Shown piece after piece: positions 37,190 to 49,249 of a DNA stretch of 64,000 bases. The notes beneath the pieces were generated by a model, which was not told the origin of the DNA, made no database searches, and saw only the letters and a list, made by a program, of their open reading frames with translations. Location of the stretch: positions 12,668,601 through 12,732,600 of the forward strand of contig NC_092677.1 of NCBI RefSeq assembly GCF_964355755.1, in the 5' to 3' direction. The stretch comes from Antedon mediterranea (taxonomy: Eukaryota > Echinodermata > Crinoidea > Comatulida > Antedonidae). The translations under genes and the position numbers were made by a program. How positions within the stretch are numbered: position 1 is the stretch's first letter; each line of letters starts with the position of its first letter.

Positions 37190-37430
37190 GTAATAATAAT
37201 TATGAAAGTGATGATAATGATTATGAAGATGGTAAATGATCACATGATAATGATGACAATGATATAATAATGATTAAAAAGTGTGCAAGTATAGATGATT
37301 AAGACGATGATGTAATAATCAATTATATAAATGTGATAATGATTAGTGAAGGTGATGATTTTAAGTAATGATAATACAATGATTATGATAAAGATGAAAA
37401 TGATTATAAAAGTAATGATAAGCATGACTA
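37190..37430 (+). repeat. Degenerate GAT/AAT microsatellite
   Basis: TGATAATGAT-type repeats; the open frames on both strands here are repeat artefacts. Confidence 0.8.
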
Positions 37431-38077
37431 TGAGGTTAAAACCTAGCCTAGGCGTTAATTACGAGAATAGAAGAATAATTTTGTTACACTTCTATTTGAT
37501 AAATTTACAATACAATACTGCACAATTTCCCTCAATAGCACATTATTATAAAACCACTATTTCAGCTAATTATCCACACAATTATGTATACATTAATATT
37601 CATTATCCTCTGTAAAGGTGTTGTGTATTAGAGGTAGGGCATTATATGGATATCACAGTATCGTTAGAGCAATTAACCTATTTTTTATTTTTTTGTTATC
37701 ATGGCAAGTTTGCCCTAGGCTATGCTAACACCTGTTTGCATTATCAAATCAGGGCTGACAACATTTATTATTACCTTCATGAACATAACTTAAAATTCCG
37801 CATTCTTCATAATGAGAGCTTTAGAGAAGAATAGTTTGGTCAGAGATGAATTTTAAATAAAATGGGAAGGTAATGAGTGGCAATGATAATGCTTTTGAGC
37901 TTATTACCAGTATTCTTTGATTACAATAAAACATACATCTACTAGGAGTTTGGTTTAAGTAGATCTCAAGAGTGCAGGTCTCAGATTTGGTAGAAACTTG
38001 TTGGTATTTGTTTTATCATAATATTTATCCTCAACTGAGGACAAATCGAATTAGGTCCTTCATGAACACATGGCAGC

Positions 38078-38131
38078 GCCTGTGAACAACAGTACACTGG
38101 GGTAGCCTGTGAACAACAGTACACTGGGGTA
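38078..38131 (+). repeat. Perfect 27-bp tandem duplication
   Basis: GCCTGTGAACAACAGTACAC plus GGGGTA occurs twice without change, indicating recent duplication. Confidence 0.9.
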
Positions 38132-39235
38132 ACCCCCACCCTGTTTTCCTGTAAAATCATTGAACATTGTTAACTCAATACAACTTGCCGCAACTTAACG
38201 TCGTCTGGAAAATCTGGGGAGCATGAAATACAATAATATCTCTATGGTATAATAAAGAATTTACAAGCTATTTTTTTTATTCCATTTATTGAACCCCCTC
38301 CCCCATGTATGTAAAACTATGGGAACATTTATATCTCTCCTACTCCCTTTCTTTTCCCTTTACTTATCCCTGGCAATGAATCAATGAGCACATCATGTTT
38401 ACATTTGTTTATGAGTTAAAAACATAATCCATGTAGTTATACCTCATACATCAATACATGTTTGTTTTGGAGTTTAGTTAAATCCATCTGTTTACGTCAC
38501 ATACATTATTAATCATTCGTTAAGAAAACGAATCACTTGAAGAATAAGCACCCCTACTTATGACATCACAGCCCTCTCAAAGATGTGGAATTAAGTCCTT
38601 CAGTGTACCTCTCTGCTCTTGGCATTTTTAATTTGTTTTTCTTTTGTGTATGATGACATGGTCGTCATAGTTTATGATTAACTGAGTTGCATATGGAATG
38701 GAGCTATGTTCAAGTAATTAAGTGAGATGTTTCAACTCTCTAGGCACCAAGAGTTCTGGGCGATGCACATAAATCTGACAAAAATGAGGAAAAACCGAAT
38801 GAATAGTGTAGTAGCCAACGAAACTGTCAAAACCTAGCCAGACCGTTGCTGATGGCCTGGGAATTTCTGTTAGGAACAATTCACGATTAAACCCTTAGCT
38901 TATAATTTGCATTTTTATAACAGTTGAGGAATTTTGTAGGTACAATAATAATAATTAAATAATGTCCTGAAAGAATGCTGCATCATCAATCATAATAATA
39001 GTCACAAGTTTGTTTGCAAAATAATAATTAGAAGCTGTTCAGCCATTATATCAAATTTTAGCTCCCAGACATAAAGCCTAGTAATTCCGGTAAACTATTC
39101 ATTCACTATTAGTATAGTGTGAATAATAAATGTGTTTATACAGATATTAATATTTCTTAATTAAATCATTAAATGTATTTTCTGAATTTACAGGTCACTA
39201 GCCAATTGTGGAAATAGATTGTAGAATATCAAAAG
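38132..39235. other. No gene seen; mixed complexity
   Basis: 38500-38900 is somewhat more complex (AGCCAGACCGTTGCTGATGG) but without exon structure. Confidence 0.4.
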
Positions 39236-39832
39236 TGGTACTTCTTCAAAAGCGATACTTATTTGACAGATACATTCACCAGTTACCTATATGACAGAGA
39301 TACTTCTTTTAGCATTGTTACTTATTTGAGAGGGGTTACTTAAATTCAGTAGTGTTACTTATTTGACAAGTGTTACTAGTAGCTTTGTTACTTATTTGAC
39401 ACAAGTAGATTATACCAGTATTACTTATTCAACAACGATACTTATTCAACAGCAGTACTTATTCACAGTGATACAGTACTTATTAAGCAGTGTTAGTTAT
39501 TCAATAGTGTTTATACTTATTCAACAGTGTAACTTATTCAACTATATTTATACTTAATATTTAGCAGTGTTACTTATTTAACAGTGGTACTAATTCAGCA
39601 AAGTTACTTATTCAACAGTGTTATCTATTTAACAGTGTTATGTACGTATTAAACCATGTTTATACTTAATATTTAACAGTGATACTTATTTAACAGTGGT
39701 ACTTATTCAGCAATGTTACTTTATTTAACAGTGTTTATAGTTATTCAACAATGGTACGTATTCAACAGTGTTTATACTTAATATTCAACAGTGGTACTTA
39801 TTTAACAGTGGTACTTATTCAGCAATGTTACT
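39236..39832 (+). repeat. Degenerate minisatellite, unit about 17-20 bp
   Basis: About 30 variants of ACTTATTCAACAGTG and GGTACTTATTTAACAGTG over 600 bp. Larger units (GTGTTTATACTTAATATTCA...) repeat near 39540, 39655 and 39770, suggesting nested amplification. Confidence 0.9.
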
Positions 39833-39841
39833 TCTTTGATA

Positions 39842-39876
39842 ATCCATAGAGATATTACTATAATATCTCTATGGAT
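39842..39876. repeat. 14-bp stem palindrome abutting the minisatellite
   Basis: ATCCATAGAGATAT and its exact inverse are separated by TACTATA. Its position at the array edge may mark a rearrangement breakpoint. Confidence 0.8.
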
Positions 39877-40618
39877 AATCATACTTATTTTTCTAAAAAT
39901 GCAATGCCATGGCTCAAGACATGTCAGAACCCAAAGATTACAACATAATCCTTTGACTGCACTTTCAGTGGAATAAATTGTTTATTTCAAATCAAGACTT
40001 AATTGATTTATTGTGCTGAATCCAACCAGGATGATGTACGATAAGATTTATGTAATTAATGGAAACATTGGAATGTGATAAAATGATTAAGATATGGGTA
40101 ATAGGCAGTGATATGGTATTTGTTTTCAACTGATATATGGAAGCAAGTCACTGATGGCTGACAGGAGGTTAGAAATAATATTTACTGCTGAAAGACAAAT
40201 ATTAAGACAAGTGAAAATTAAAGCAGGAAAAATTACCTATCAATTTACTACAGATTATGATTGGAGGAAGATGATGCAAACAAAGGTAGCATCACAATGT
40301 CTTGGTGATGATGCCTAGATGGTGAGTGGGAATGACAGTGGTGGAAAAGGGTGTTAATGTTTATAAACTTACACCCCTCCCCAAAATAATGTTCTAGTGA
40401 CTTTTTTAAGCTGGTGGTCAACATTTTTATCAATATTAAGATGATTAGGAGTAGTAGTTTTCATCTTGTAAACAATTGTACAACATCCTAGTTTGACAAA
40501 GAGGGAGCACTTGATAAAAGAAATAACATCACAAACACTTTGAAATACATTGGTTCCCACCTGACCATGTTTTAGCATGCTGGTGCTACTCCTTGCCACC
40601 ACTGAGGCTGAGTATATA

Positions 40619-40783
40619 TGGGCCTGATCCTGCATAAGTAAGAACCTGATCTCGTATTTGTAGAGGCCTGATCCTGTGTATGAAAGAGCTTGATCTTGGG
40701 TAAAAGGGCCTGATCCCACATCTTTAGGGGCTGTAGGTCTATATGGGCCTGATTCCGCATCTGAATGCAAGGGCTTGATTCTG
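40619..40783 (+). repeat. Degenerate minisatellite, unit about 28-30 bp
   Basis: Six or so copies of GGGCCTGATCCTGCATATG-like sequence. The minus-strand 139-codon frame over 40369-40788 arises from this array and has no other support. Confidence 0.8.
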
Positions 40784-42545
40784 AGCATTTAATTAATATG
40801 CCATCTAATTGTTAAGGGTAGAATTATAAATATGCATATATCAACTAAACCTATTCAAGAGGTTATGTCCAGTTAAACCAATTTAATATTTCTATATTTT
40901 TATCTACAAATTTTTGAAATGTTGAACAATCTGTAGATTGGCATATACCAGTAAATATTATAGGAGTCAGTACACTTTTTTCCCAGCTTATCTTAACAAA
41001 CATAATAGTGAATACGCCAATGAAAGAGTCTGTATTTTTGTAAAATTTTAATTTAGTTATCAATATATGGATCAGCATTATCTTGAAATACATTAAAATT
41101 CTACTGGGATACATACGCGAATGTCACATATATTTTTCATTCAAAATGATTATCTTTGACGGTTAAAATTATGTCCTCATAATCATTGTCAATGTTATAA
41201 TCAAATAAAGTACATTGCCAATATTCCAGTGGGAATGATTAAGCCTGGGAAAGTACGACAAATGGAAAAACACAAGATCCAATCACCTGTTGTATAAATT
41301 CTGCAAAAGAAACTAAATTTAGTTTCACAGTGAGCAATCCCAGAAGTCATTGTGACTCACACTTAATTAACATAACTCACCTGTATGATAATTTAATTTT
41401 AGAAAGTTACTTGGCTGGTTAGGTGGGTTGAATTGTAAAGCAAAGTGTGTTGTAAATTAATATGACAGTCCTCATTTGTCGACAAATGTTGAAAATTAGA
41501 TTTTTGGTAGAACTGAATCCAGGTATCAGAAAAAACAACATGAACTTGCATGCAAAATACACAATCCAGGTCCCAGCCTATTGTCTTTTAACTCCCCTTT
41601 ACTTGTAGGCCTACACAATGCTGGATCTGCCTTTGGTTAGTTCCCCCAAATTTAGACAGCCTTGTTATGTAAAGCTCTGTAGGCACTTATACTCATTTAT
41701 TTTTTATATATTATATAATATGTATGTAGGTTCTCAGAATACTATACAGCACATCCAGAAAACTTTTTTTTTCTGAAAATAAATGTTGTGGGCTTCCTTT
41801 ATACAAATATTATTTTAATTAATATCAAACAACGATTCAAAATATTAGTATGAAATTTAAGAATAACAATAGAGTAACAATGATAATAAAGTAACAACAA
41901 CAATTTACTTGGTAAAACTTTATTTTATCAACATTTTATGTAAACTAAAAAACAGCACAGCAAGTATATAACATTGAATATGTCACAGTGTTTTGTATGA
42001 GTTTAAATTAAAAAAATATATATTTATGATTTGAAAACACTTTATGTTGAATACAAACTAAATGGAAGATGGAATGATTATTAGCAATTTAATTAATCAT
42101 AATATTTAACACCCGATTCACAAATGCAACAAATTACAGGTAAATTTCCTGAGATAATCTTACTGACATACAATGCTTTCACATGCTAGTATGATCATGG
42201 TGTAATACGTAATATAATCGTTAAAGCTTCAACACACAATTTTTCCCCGAGTTTGGGGCACTTTTGTGATTTTTTATATATTTTTATCATTACATTTTGG
42301 CATGTGTGAATCGAGTAATAGTCTAATTTGACAGAATTTTGAATTTTTGGCTAGTTTTCCCAATATTTAGGTTTAATAGCAATCTGTTTCTTTTCAAGTA
42401 AAAAATTTAATTTCCTAAATTGCATTTAAAATCGAGAAGACTTTAAGCACTAAATGTATATAACAAAAACTTTTTTTAAAGACAATATTTGGAAAAACCC
42501 GGAAAAATGTACTCTTTACATATAATAATAACAATAAGTTTATAT
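40784..42545. other. No gene seen; AT-rich
   Basis: Nothing supported; a TAGGCCTA palindrome lies near 41608. Confidence 0.5.
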
Positions 42546-42611
42546 AAATAATTAAAAGAAAAATAATGCTGTCTTTCCTCCTTGTTAGCATTATTTTTCT
42601 TATAATTATTT
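42546..42611. repeat. 25-bp inverted repeat forming a short hairpin
   Basis: AAATAATTAAAAGAAAAATA plus ATGCT (42546-42570) and its inverse (42587-42611) pair with one mismatch around a 16-base pyrimidine-rich loop. Size and shape are like a microRNA precursor, but the stem is extremely AU-rich. A MITE remnant is the likelier reading. Confidence 0.55.
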
Positions 42612-45600
42612 AAGTACACCAAAATAATTAGTAATAATTTTAACAAGTGAAACAGTATATTAAATTAATAATTGTCAACAAATATTTTATGTAAATAATT
42701 AAATACAATTCTTTAGGATAAACATCTATAAAACATGTATGAATAGGAAATAAACAAAAACACAGTGCAAAAACAAATTATTAGTATTTTTATAACAATG
42801 ATTTTAGTAAAAATACTGCAACATTTTGCTATTTCAGTGTTTTTTTTATGCACTGCTAAAACTAAACAGTTTAAACACTGACATAGGCCTACAGTGAAAG
42901 AACTGGTAATCAGATAAACAGACAAATTTAGTTGAACTTGATTAACATTCATTGAAAGTTTGAAAAAATAATCAGCTAACTTTAGTCAGCAATTGTTATC
43001 AACAAAAGAAATCAAAATAAATTATAATAGTAGTAAACAAAAAGTGTGTGAGATTATCAAAATAATTTAATTATTATTTAATGATGCACTTGATAGATTC
43101 TTAACCTTTTTTTTTATCTTTACTAAAAATAAATCATGCTTAGTTTTAAAATCTTTGAAATCACATGAAATGTTATTCCCATTCTGTTTGTGTGAAATCA
43201 ACAGAGAGAAAAAATAAAACCTTGCGTTTTCGACACGACATTAGACAACATTAAAGAAATTAAGTATTTCCAAAAATGGTAGAATTTTTAGTTTCAGTAT
43301 TAATAATTGCAGCTGTTTCTATCAATTATTTAATTTGACATCATTTAGGCAGGTTGAACTTCAAACTGTCATCTCCAATTGCTTAAAATTTACAAAAGAT
43401 TTGAACGTGTTGCCATGGATACATCACTTTTAAAACATTTCATGTTGTATCTAGGTGATACAGGACAGTGTAAACTAACACATTTGCCTGAGGCGGTTAT
43501 GAAACTACATACATGCATATTCAATTTACAGGAAAAGTTCACTTTGATCTTTGCCAATCGTCATAGGGTCATTAATTAACAAATAAACTTCCCCAAAGGA
43601 TAACTGGTTAAGAAAGTTTTATAGAAAACTAATTGAAATTTCATTTAAAAAAAAGTTCATTCATGTTTTCTAGGCATACAGGTTCGTTTGTTTTGGAGGT
43701 GTTTCAAGTTCACTTGTAACGGGTACAGATAGTCTGGAAAACAAACAGCTGTAGCACTCCATAGGGGCTTAGCATAAGGGTTTCCCATAACATAGGCTCG
43801 TTATGAAATTATGCATACAAATCACCACCTTCGGATAATTAATTATCTGAAAGTATTTAAAAGGGCAAAGTACACAAAGAGCGTGAGAAAGGTCAAATTG
43901 GTTTATCTATGTTAAAAAATGCTAACTATATATTTAAACGCATAAAAAAAACAAATTATTAATTATTAATTCCCATAAGAGTGGGAGTGGCCATGGTTAA
44001 GTGGGAAGACTACAGGGTACAGCAGCACTAAGACTTGCTGCATATATGTACACTCTTCTGTGACAATTGTTAAAACTATTCAAAAATCCCTTATGCCATA
44101 AATGGAAGCACCTTATTAGGTCGTGGATTACTAGTAGTATTGAAAAAAAGAAAACATCAAATCATCTATTTATTTATTGTTCCACTCATTTCTATTATAT
44201 GTATTGGCTTTGGCTCACTGTTTTATAAAATGAGTGAGGGCGCTAGAGTAAAATAATGAAAACAGAACTGGATAACCAATCAAAGAAAACATGGTCCGAA
44301 ATTGTCAGTATATTGCGAATATTTTAGAATAAAACTTCAATCGAAATATATTTAATTTAAGTTATATTTATTATTTCACTACAAAAAGTGGGAATTATAA
44401 ATATTACATTTTCAATTACAAAAATTATGGGAACCAAAAAATAAATTGAAAATTATAAAAACATCACAATATTTCTAGAATACAAATGTAATTAGCATTT
44501 AGGAAATCAAAGATGGTTATTGTATTTTATACATGTGAAATCTAGTAGTGTCAATTTGTGAAAGAGTGTTAAATTGTAGATAATTTAGGATAGATACAAA
44601 TCTCATTAAAGTAATATATGTAAAATCAACCAACGTTTCTTAGAAATTAACATTTGTTGTTGATAATCACAGTTATATTGTGATTCTGAGTTTTCAGTTT
44701 TAAACATTTAAAGTATTTTTAAAAAATAGGTAATTTTGCAATTATGCAAAAACTTTGGTAATAACTACTGTACCTTCAAAAGTGGACTCTAAAAACAAGA
44801 AATTATCTCAAAACTTGAATTATATTATGTTCCAAGAGGTCACAAATTCTTTCTAACTATTGTTTTTCTAAGCCTTAGTGTTAATAAAATGTTAACGGCA
44901 TTCAGTTTCTGTTTCATAGAAAATGTTTTTAACTTAAAATTTATGCAGGTATATAAAATATAAAATAAACTGATGATTGTAATGTTGTGGGTAACTTTGG
45001 TTTAATGTGAAAACATGGATCTTTTGGCTAATAAAAAGTTACAAAATTATATAAACAAAGACAACTATTTATATCTTATAAACCACTTTATATAACAATA
45101 CCATAATCTTCTGTTGAGTGACATACCAGATGGATGAATATAAATATATGGTGTCAGTCACCACATAAAAATTAATTTCATAAAAGTCTTACAAGCATAT
45201 GTACATACGGGCAGAAATATTTAGTGGGCATCATACTAAATATGAACTTTGTTCGTTCGCTTCAGGGTATGTTAGTTACATAAGTTTTGGTTGTGGACAG
45301 ACAAATGAGCACAGTTTGGAGATGAACATTTTTGTCTGTGATTATTGAGGACTTTTGAAAAAAAAAAGGTTTATTATCATTACCGTAAATGTATTTATAT
45401 AGTGTCAGAAATAACAATAAATTTAACTAATTTTTTTGGTATTTAAGTAAATTAAGAGAATATTTATAATTACAGCCTGTCCAAAATCTTGTAATAATAA
45501 TAATCAACACAGAACAGATCATAGAGGATAATACTGTCAAGCTATCATAGACATTCTAGTACTGTATCATCAAGACAGTATAAAAATAGTTCCAAAAAAA

Positions 45601-46427
45601 GGCACCCCCACAATAAGCACACTTTAATTGCGGGGTCCTACACCAGTTAATTTGGCCAGTTGACCACCACATGCCTGTAGGTGTTTATTGCACAATTTAC
45701 AGTCAAATTTAGTAAAGATCACTGTGTATTATTAGTAGGAAGTTGAAAGCTTAAAATAACCCTGGGAATCCAGGCCAGCTCTAATGAAATGGGTCAAGAA
45801 AAAAAATTAATTACATCTGCTAACAAGGACCAACCAATCAACAAAGTTCATAAAGTGTTAATTTAAATACTTCTTCCATTAAACGACTCTTTTTTATGTT
45901 CATTTTGGGACTGTAATTGATAGGCATAGCCAACGGGAAATTACTGCTGGTATTAACCTTGTTAGATTGGTTGATATATTTTAATAGAGCTTTGTGTGTG
46001 GGAGAAGGGGAGGGATGTGGGTACTGTAATTAAAAGAAAAATAATTCTATGCCAGAAAACAAAATAATGCCTCTTAGTCGTGTTCTTAGTACTATCTTGT
46101 TTACGAGAAGTTATATAGAACTATATAATAATTTAAAACCTTAAGTTGAAAAGTGACAGAAAATCAGCTGAATACAAAAAAGACAATTTATGTAAAGCTT
46201 GGTTCCCACTAGAAATGCAGGAACCAATGACAAGTGATGGTTTAAATAATTTATTGCTTGTGATAGGTCAAATCTTACGCTACGTCCTTGCTTTGCATCT
46301 CTATTGGGAACTAAGCATAAGAGATACTGACATTCTGCCAGAGAGATGGACACTGGTGTGCCAAAGGAACATCTTCCCAATATACAGTCCGAGTAAGATA
46401 TCTCTAACTATTGTACTGCCAATTACC
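42612..46427. other. No firm gene; island at 43650-43880
   Basis: At 43675 a good acceptor (CATGTTTTCTAG) precedes an open stretch with FVCFGGVSSSLVTGTDSLEN, but no clear donor follows. A CTCF-like GAGGGCGCTA is at 44236-44245. Otherwise AT-rich. Confidence 0.35.
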
Positions 46428-46549
46428 TAAAGCTCTGTCTGCACTATCTAACTTTGTGACAAAAAATGTGATGTTTCCATATATGGACATCATCATCATC
46501 ACTACCATATCTGGGCACATCAAACTAGTTTGATAGTGTAGACAGTAAA
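46428..46549 (-). mobile_element. Palindromic MITE, copy 5, inverted
   Basis: Ends AAAGCTCTGTCTGCACTATC and AAACTAGTTTGATAGTGTAG with ACAG; arm order is that of copy 3. It ends about 50 bp before the candidate exon at 46602-46720. Confidence 0.85.
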
Positions 46550-46643
46550 GACAATCCATAGTGAAACCTTAAAATTTAATTTTTTCAACAACAGAAACTG
46601 AATGTCAGAGAAGTTAGACGTTGAGTTGCAACTATGTAGATGA

Positions 46644-46720
46644 GAGGAACAACTTGTTAACGCTTCATACAAACAATTGAAAGAATCCGCAGACTTAAGA
46701 CAAAGAACGATAAAAACAAT
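46644..46720 (+). CDS. Possible coiled-coil exon with perfect GTAAGT donor
   Basis: The open frame reads EEQLVNASYKQLKESADL, then RQRTIKT and two bases, ending at GTAAGTACA. The heptad-like Leu/Ala spacing and polar composition suggest a coiled coil. Upstream the same frame reads ATG at 46602, MSEKLDVELQLCR, then TGA at 46641. Either the exon begins just after that stop (acceptor GATGAG or GAGAG, with a poor pyrimidine tract) or this is a broken exon. It would end in phase 2. No following partner was found. I do not recognise the protein. Confidence 0.28.
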
Positions 46721-47881
46721 GTAAGTACAAACTGTAAATCCCTTAAAGGTAATTAATATAACGATTTAAATTTATTCGTTACTTAAAAAGTTTCTCTTTG
46801 CGACAAAGATGATTTTTGAATTGATTCAATATCAAACACAATGATACAATACGAAGTAGGTGAACTAGAGTTTAATCGTAAATCACTTAGTCTTAGTTAG
46901 ATGTAAATGAGCGGTTAAGTTGTCTTTTATCAAAGTGAGATGCCGGGGTTGGATTAAGGAACATTTAATTCCAGCAATGAATGTTCCATTCAAGCTAAAA
47001 ATAAGAAGCGTTATTTACTTTTATTGCTTTTACTATTTGAATAATTAATTTTTGGAGCTTACATGTATAATGTCATGTTGTTGGCTTTATACCTCAAGAC
47101 TAGATGGAGGACATTCTGGATATTAACCAGAAGTATAGGGAAAGATAATGAAGATGATACATAGCTTTAATAAAGATTGCGATAAATCTTAATACCAGAT
47201 ATACCTATAACAAACTATAGTAGTGTACTATAAACATGAAACAAGTAGGCTACATCTGCAAGATGGAAAATAATTACACAACCCCAAATTCTTCTGTTTT
47301 GTACAGAACAGGTTGGATAAATTTTAATAACAGGAGAATATGAACTTATCATTACCACCAAGAAGGAAAATTTTGTTTCATCTCTGTTTGTTTTTCTGTC
47401 CATATGCAAGATATCCTAAAAGTGTCAATCACTAATTAGTTATTAATTTTGGATGATTAATACAGTAAAGACAACTAACATGTGTAGTCCTATTGGATTA
47501 AGTCTTTCATTGGTGAAGGTCTTTAAAGAGGGAGACCTTTGAAATAAACAAACCTAACTTTACGTAGAAGAATTAATAACAGATAAGCATGGGAAAAGCT
47601 CTCTGAAAACAATACCACCATGCCAATATGAATCTTATGAGTTTATTGTCAAAATCTATTAATATTCATCATAATTTATACATAGTGTTTAGAATCAACA
47701 GGTTGGAAGTTCACAAAGGTTATGACAGAAATGTGGTTATCATGGTGAAGTAAAAATAAACACAATTTTATTGATTGTAAACATGTTTTGTTTATACCTA
47801 TAGCAAAGGAGAGAACATCTAAAAGTAACCTTTTTGTATCTGTATTATGTAACTATTTAGTAAAAATGTTGTTGTAAATTT
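46721..47881. other. No firm gene
   Basis: 46790-47000 is an unassigned moderately complex stretch; a short frame MEDILDINQK begins at 47106 without convincing splice sites. The rest is AT-rich. Confidence 0.35.
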
Positions 47882-48016
47882 ATTTTTGGTAAAGCTCTTT
47901 GTCTGGTAAACTTTTTGTTGCTAAACTTATTGTTTGATAAATTTGTTGTTTGGTAAACTAATTTTTGGTAAATTATTTTTGGTAAACTTTTGGTTTGGTA
48001 AACTTTTGGTTTGGTT
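47882..48016 (+). repeat. Degenerate TTTTTGGTAAAC tandem repeat
   Basis: Seven or eight units of 15-19 bp (TTTTTGGTAAAC, TTTGGTTTGGTAAAC); the last two are nearly identical. Confidence 0.85.
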
Positions 48017-48548
48017 ACCGTACCTGTTTTAGAGGAGAAAAATGGTTATTATAGACACTTATATTAATACAGCTGGAAAGACTTTGGTTTATATTACAAG
48101 GCATGATTGGTAAAAACAGAAAACAAATTGCAAAAATAATATAAAAATGTACATTAAAAATACACATGCCAACATTCCACAAACAATACATTAATGTATA
48201 TATCTGATATAGCCATACTAACAATATACATGGATATTTTTAAATTTATACAAGGGGAATGGGGTTGAAGTAGACAAAGGGGACAAATAGACAGATATGG
48301 TAACGCAAAAAACCCCTGGGCTATATTTCAATTTTTGGTATAGACTTGACAAATAATTCCACTAATGAACATTAAAACAAAATTACGTTTTTTTACTAGG
48401 GGTGAATATTTCTAGGTCATAGTTTTATTAGACAGGTATGTTGAAGTCATCAGAGAAAATTACTTTCAAGGTCATTTACTGGGGACATTATTTTAATTTG
48501 TTATAAAATGTCACATGATGGTAAAATTATATCATGTATACTGTACAG

Positions 48549-48619
48549 GCCTTTGTTGTTGAAACGCCAGACGATGGGCTTTATACTGGTTTCGTCGGTA
48601 ACGTCAAAGTAATAGTGAG
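48549..48619 (+). CDS. Possible exon of an unrecognised plus-strand gene
   Basis: The acceptor CATGTATACTGTACAG precedes GCC, and the donor is GAG|GTAATT. The phase-0 frame reads AFVVETPDDGLYTGFVGN, then VKVIV, ending in phase 2. After only 60 bp a second acceptor (ACTTCTCGGCAATCAG, exon from 48680) continues in the matching phase with QFSEPIRTAEIYLKKHHHDK to a TGA at 48759-48761, and AATAAA follows at 48765. The match of phases is suggestive, but the intron would be very short and the 3' UTR only a few bases before the signal. It lies convergent to the coiled-coil gene. Confidence 0.28.
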
Positions 48620-48761
48620 GTAATTTTCACCTGGTATTAACCACACTTGATTGATGTCACCCTACTTCTCGGCAATCAGTCAGTTTTCCGAGCCAATAAG
48701 AACAGCTGAAATATACTTGAAAAAGCACCACCATGACAAAAATATACTTCACATAGAATGA

Positions 48762-49249
48762 AACAATAAATGAGTAGAAAAAAGGTGAAATAGCACATGA
48801 AAAAATATCAGCTTTTGGGATAATTAAAAAACAGGATGCTGAATAGATTAAGAGGAAATGAATGATGCGCACACCAATTATGCCGTGGATACTAAATTTC
48901 CAAATGAACGCGATCTCATTTATCTTTCATCAATCATGGAGAAAAACGTAAATGGATAAGATTAGATTAATGCCACGTTGAAAGGTATTAGCAGCTGTCT
49001 GTATGTGGCTTATTGATCAGCGTATGTTCAACATTCGGCAGGGTACACAGCGCAACAAATGAACATGATCGTAGAAAATATCTACATCAAATCCTAGACC
49101 TGGTCAATATTAAAGAAATGTCTGGCTTGTAAGTCGCGTCTTTAAAGTAAGATATAAAATGTACTATTTTCTTTTAAAGTACGCACACACACAGAGATTA
49201 TCCTGGCAGAATGAGATTAAGAAAAATCCATTTTAAATCAGCGAGTTGG
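48762..49249. other. Region downstream of the coiled-coil gene; no gene seen
   Basis: For the minus-strand gene this is the 3' flank and 3' UTR. I find no AATAAA or ATTAAA on the minus strand in the first 350 bp after the stop. Moderate-complexity sequence (48880-49060) has no exon. Confidence 0.4.

Noticed and set aside
39236-39832. CRISPR-like array
   Set aside because: Units are short, degenerate and without unique spacers, and the genome context is eukaryotic.
40369-40788. 139-codon minus-strand frame with DQA repeats
   Set aside because: It lies over a degenerate minisatellite and continues into AT-rich sequence without splice or other support.
46641-46643. In-frame TGA read as selenocysteine
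   Set aside because: No SECIS-like structure was identified, and the flanking frame itself is unproven.
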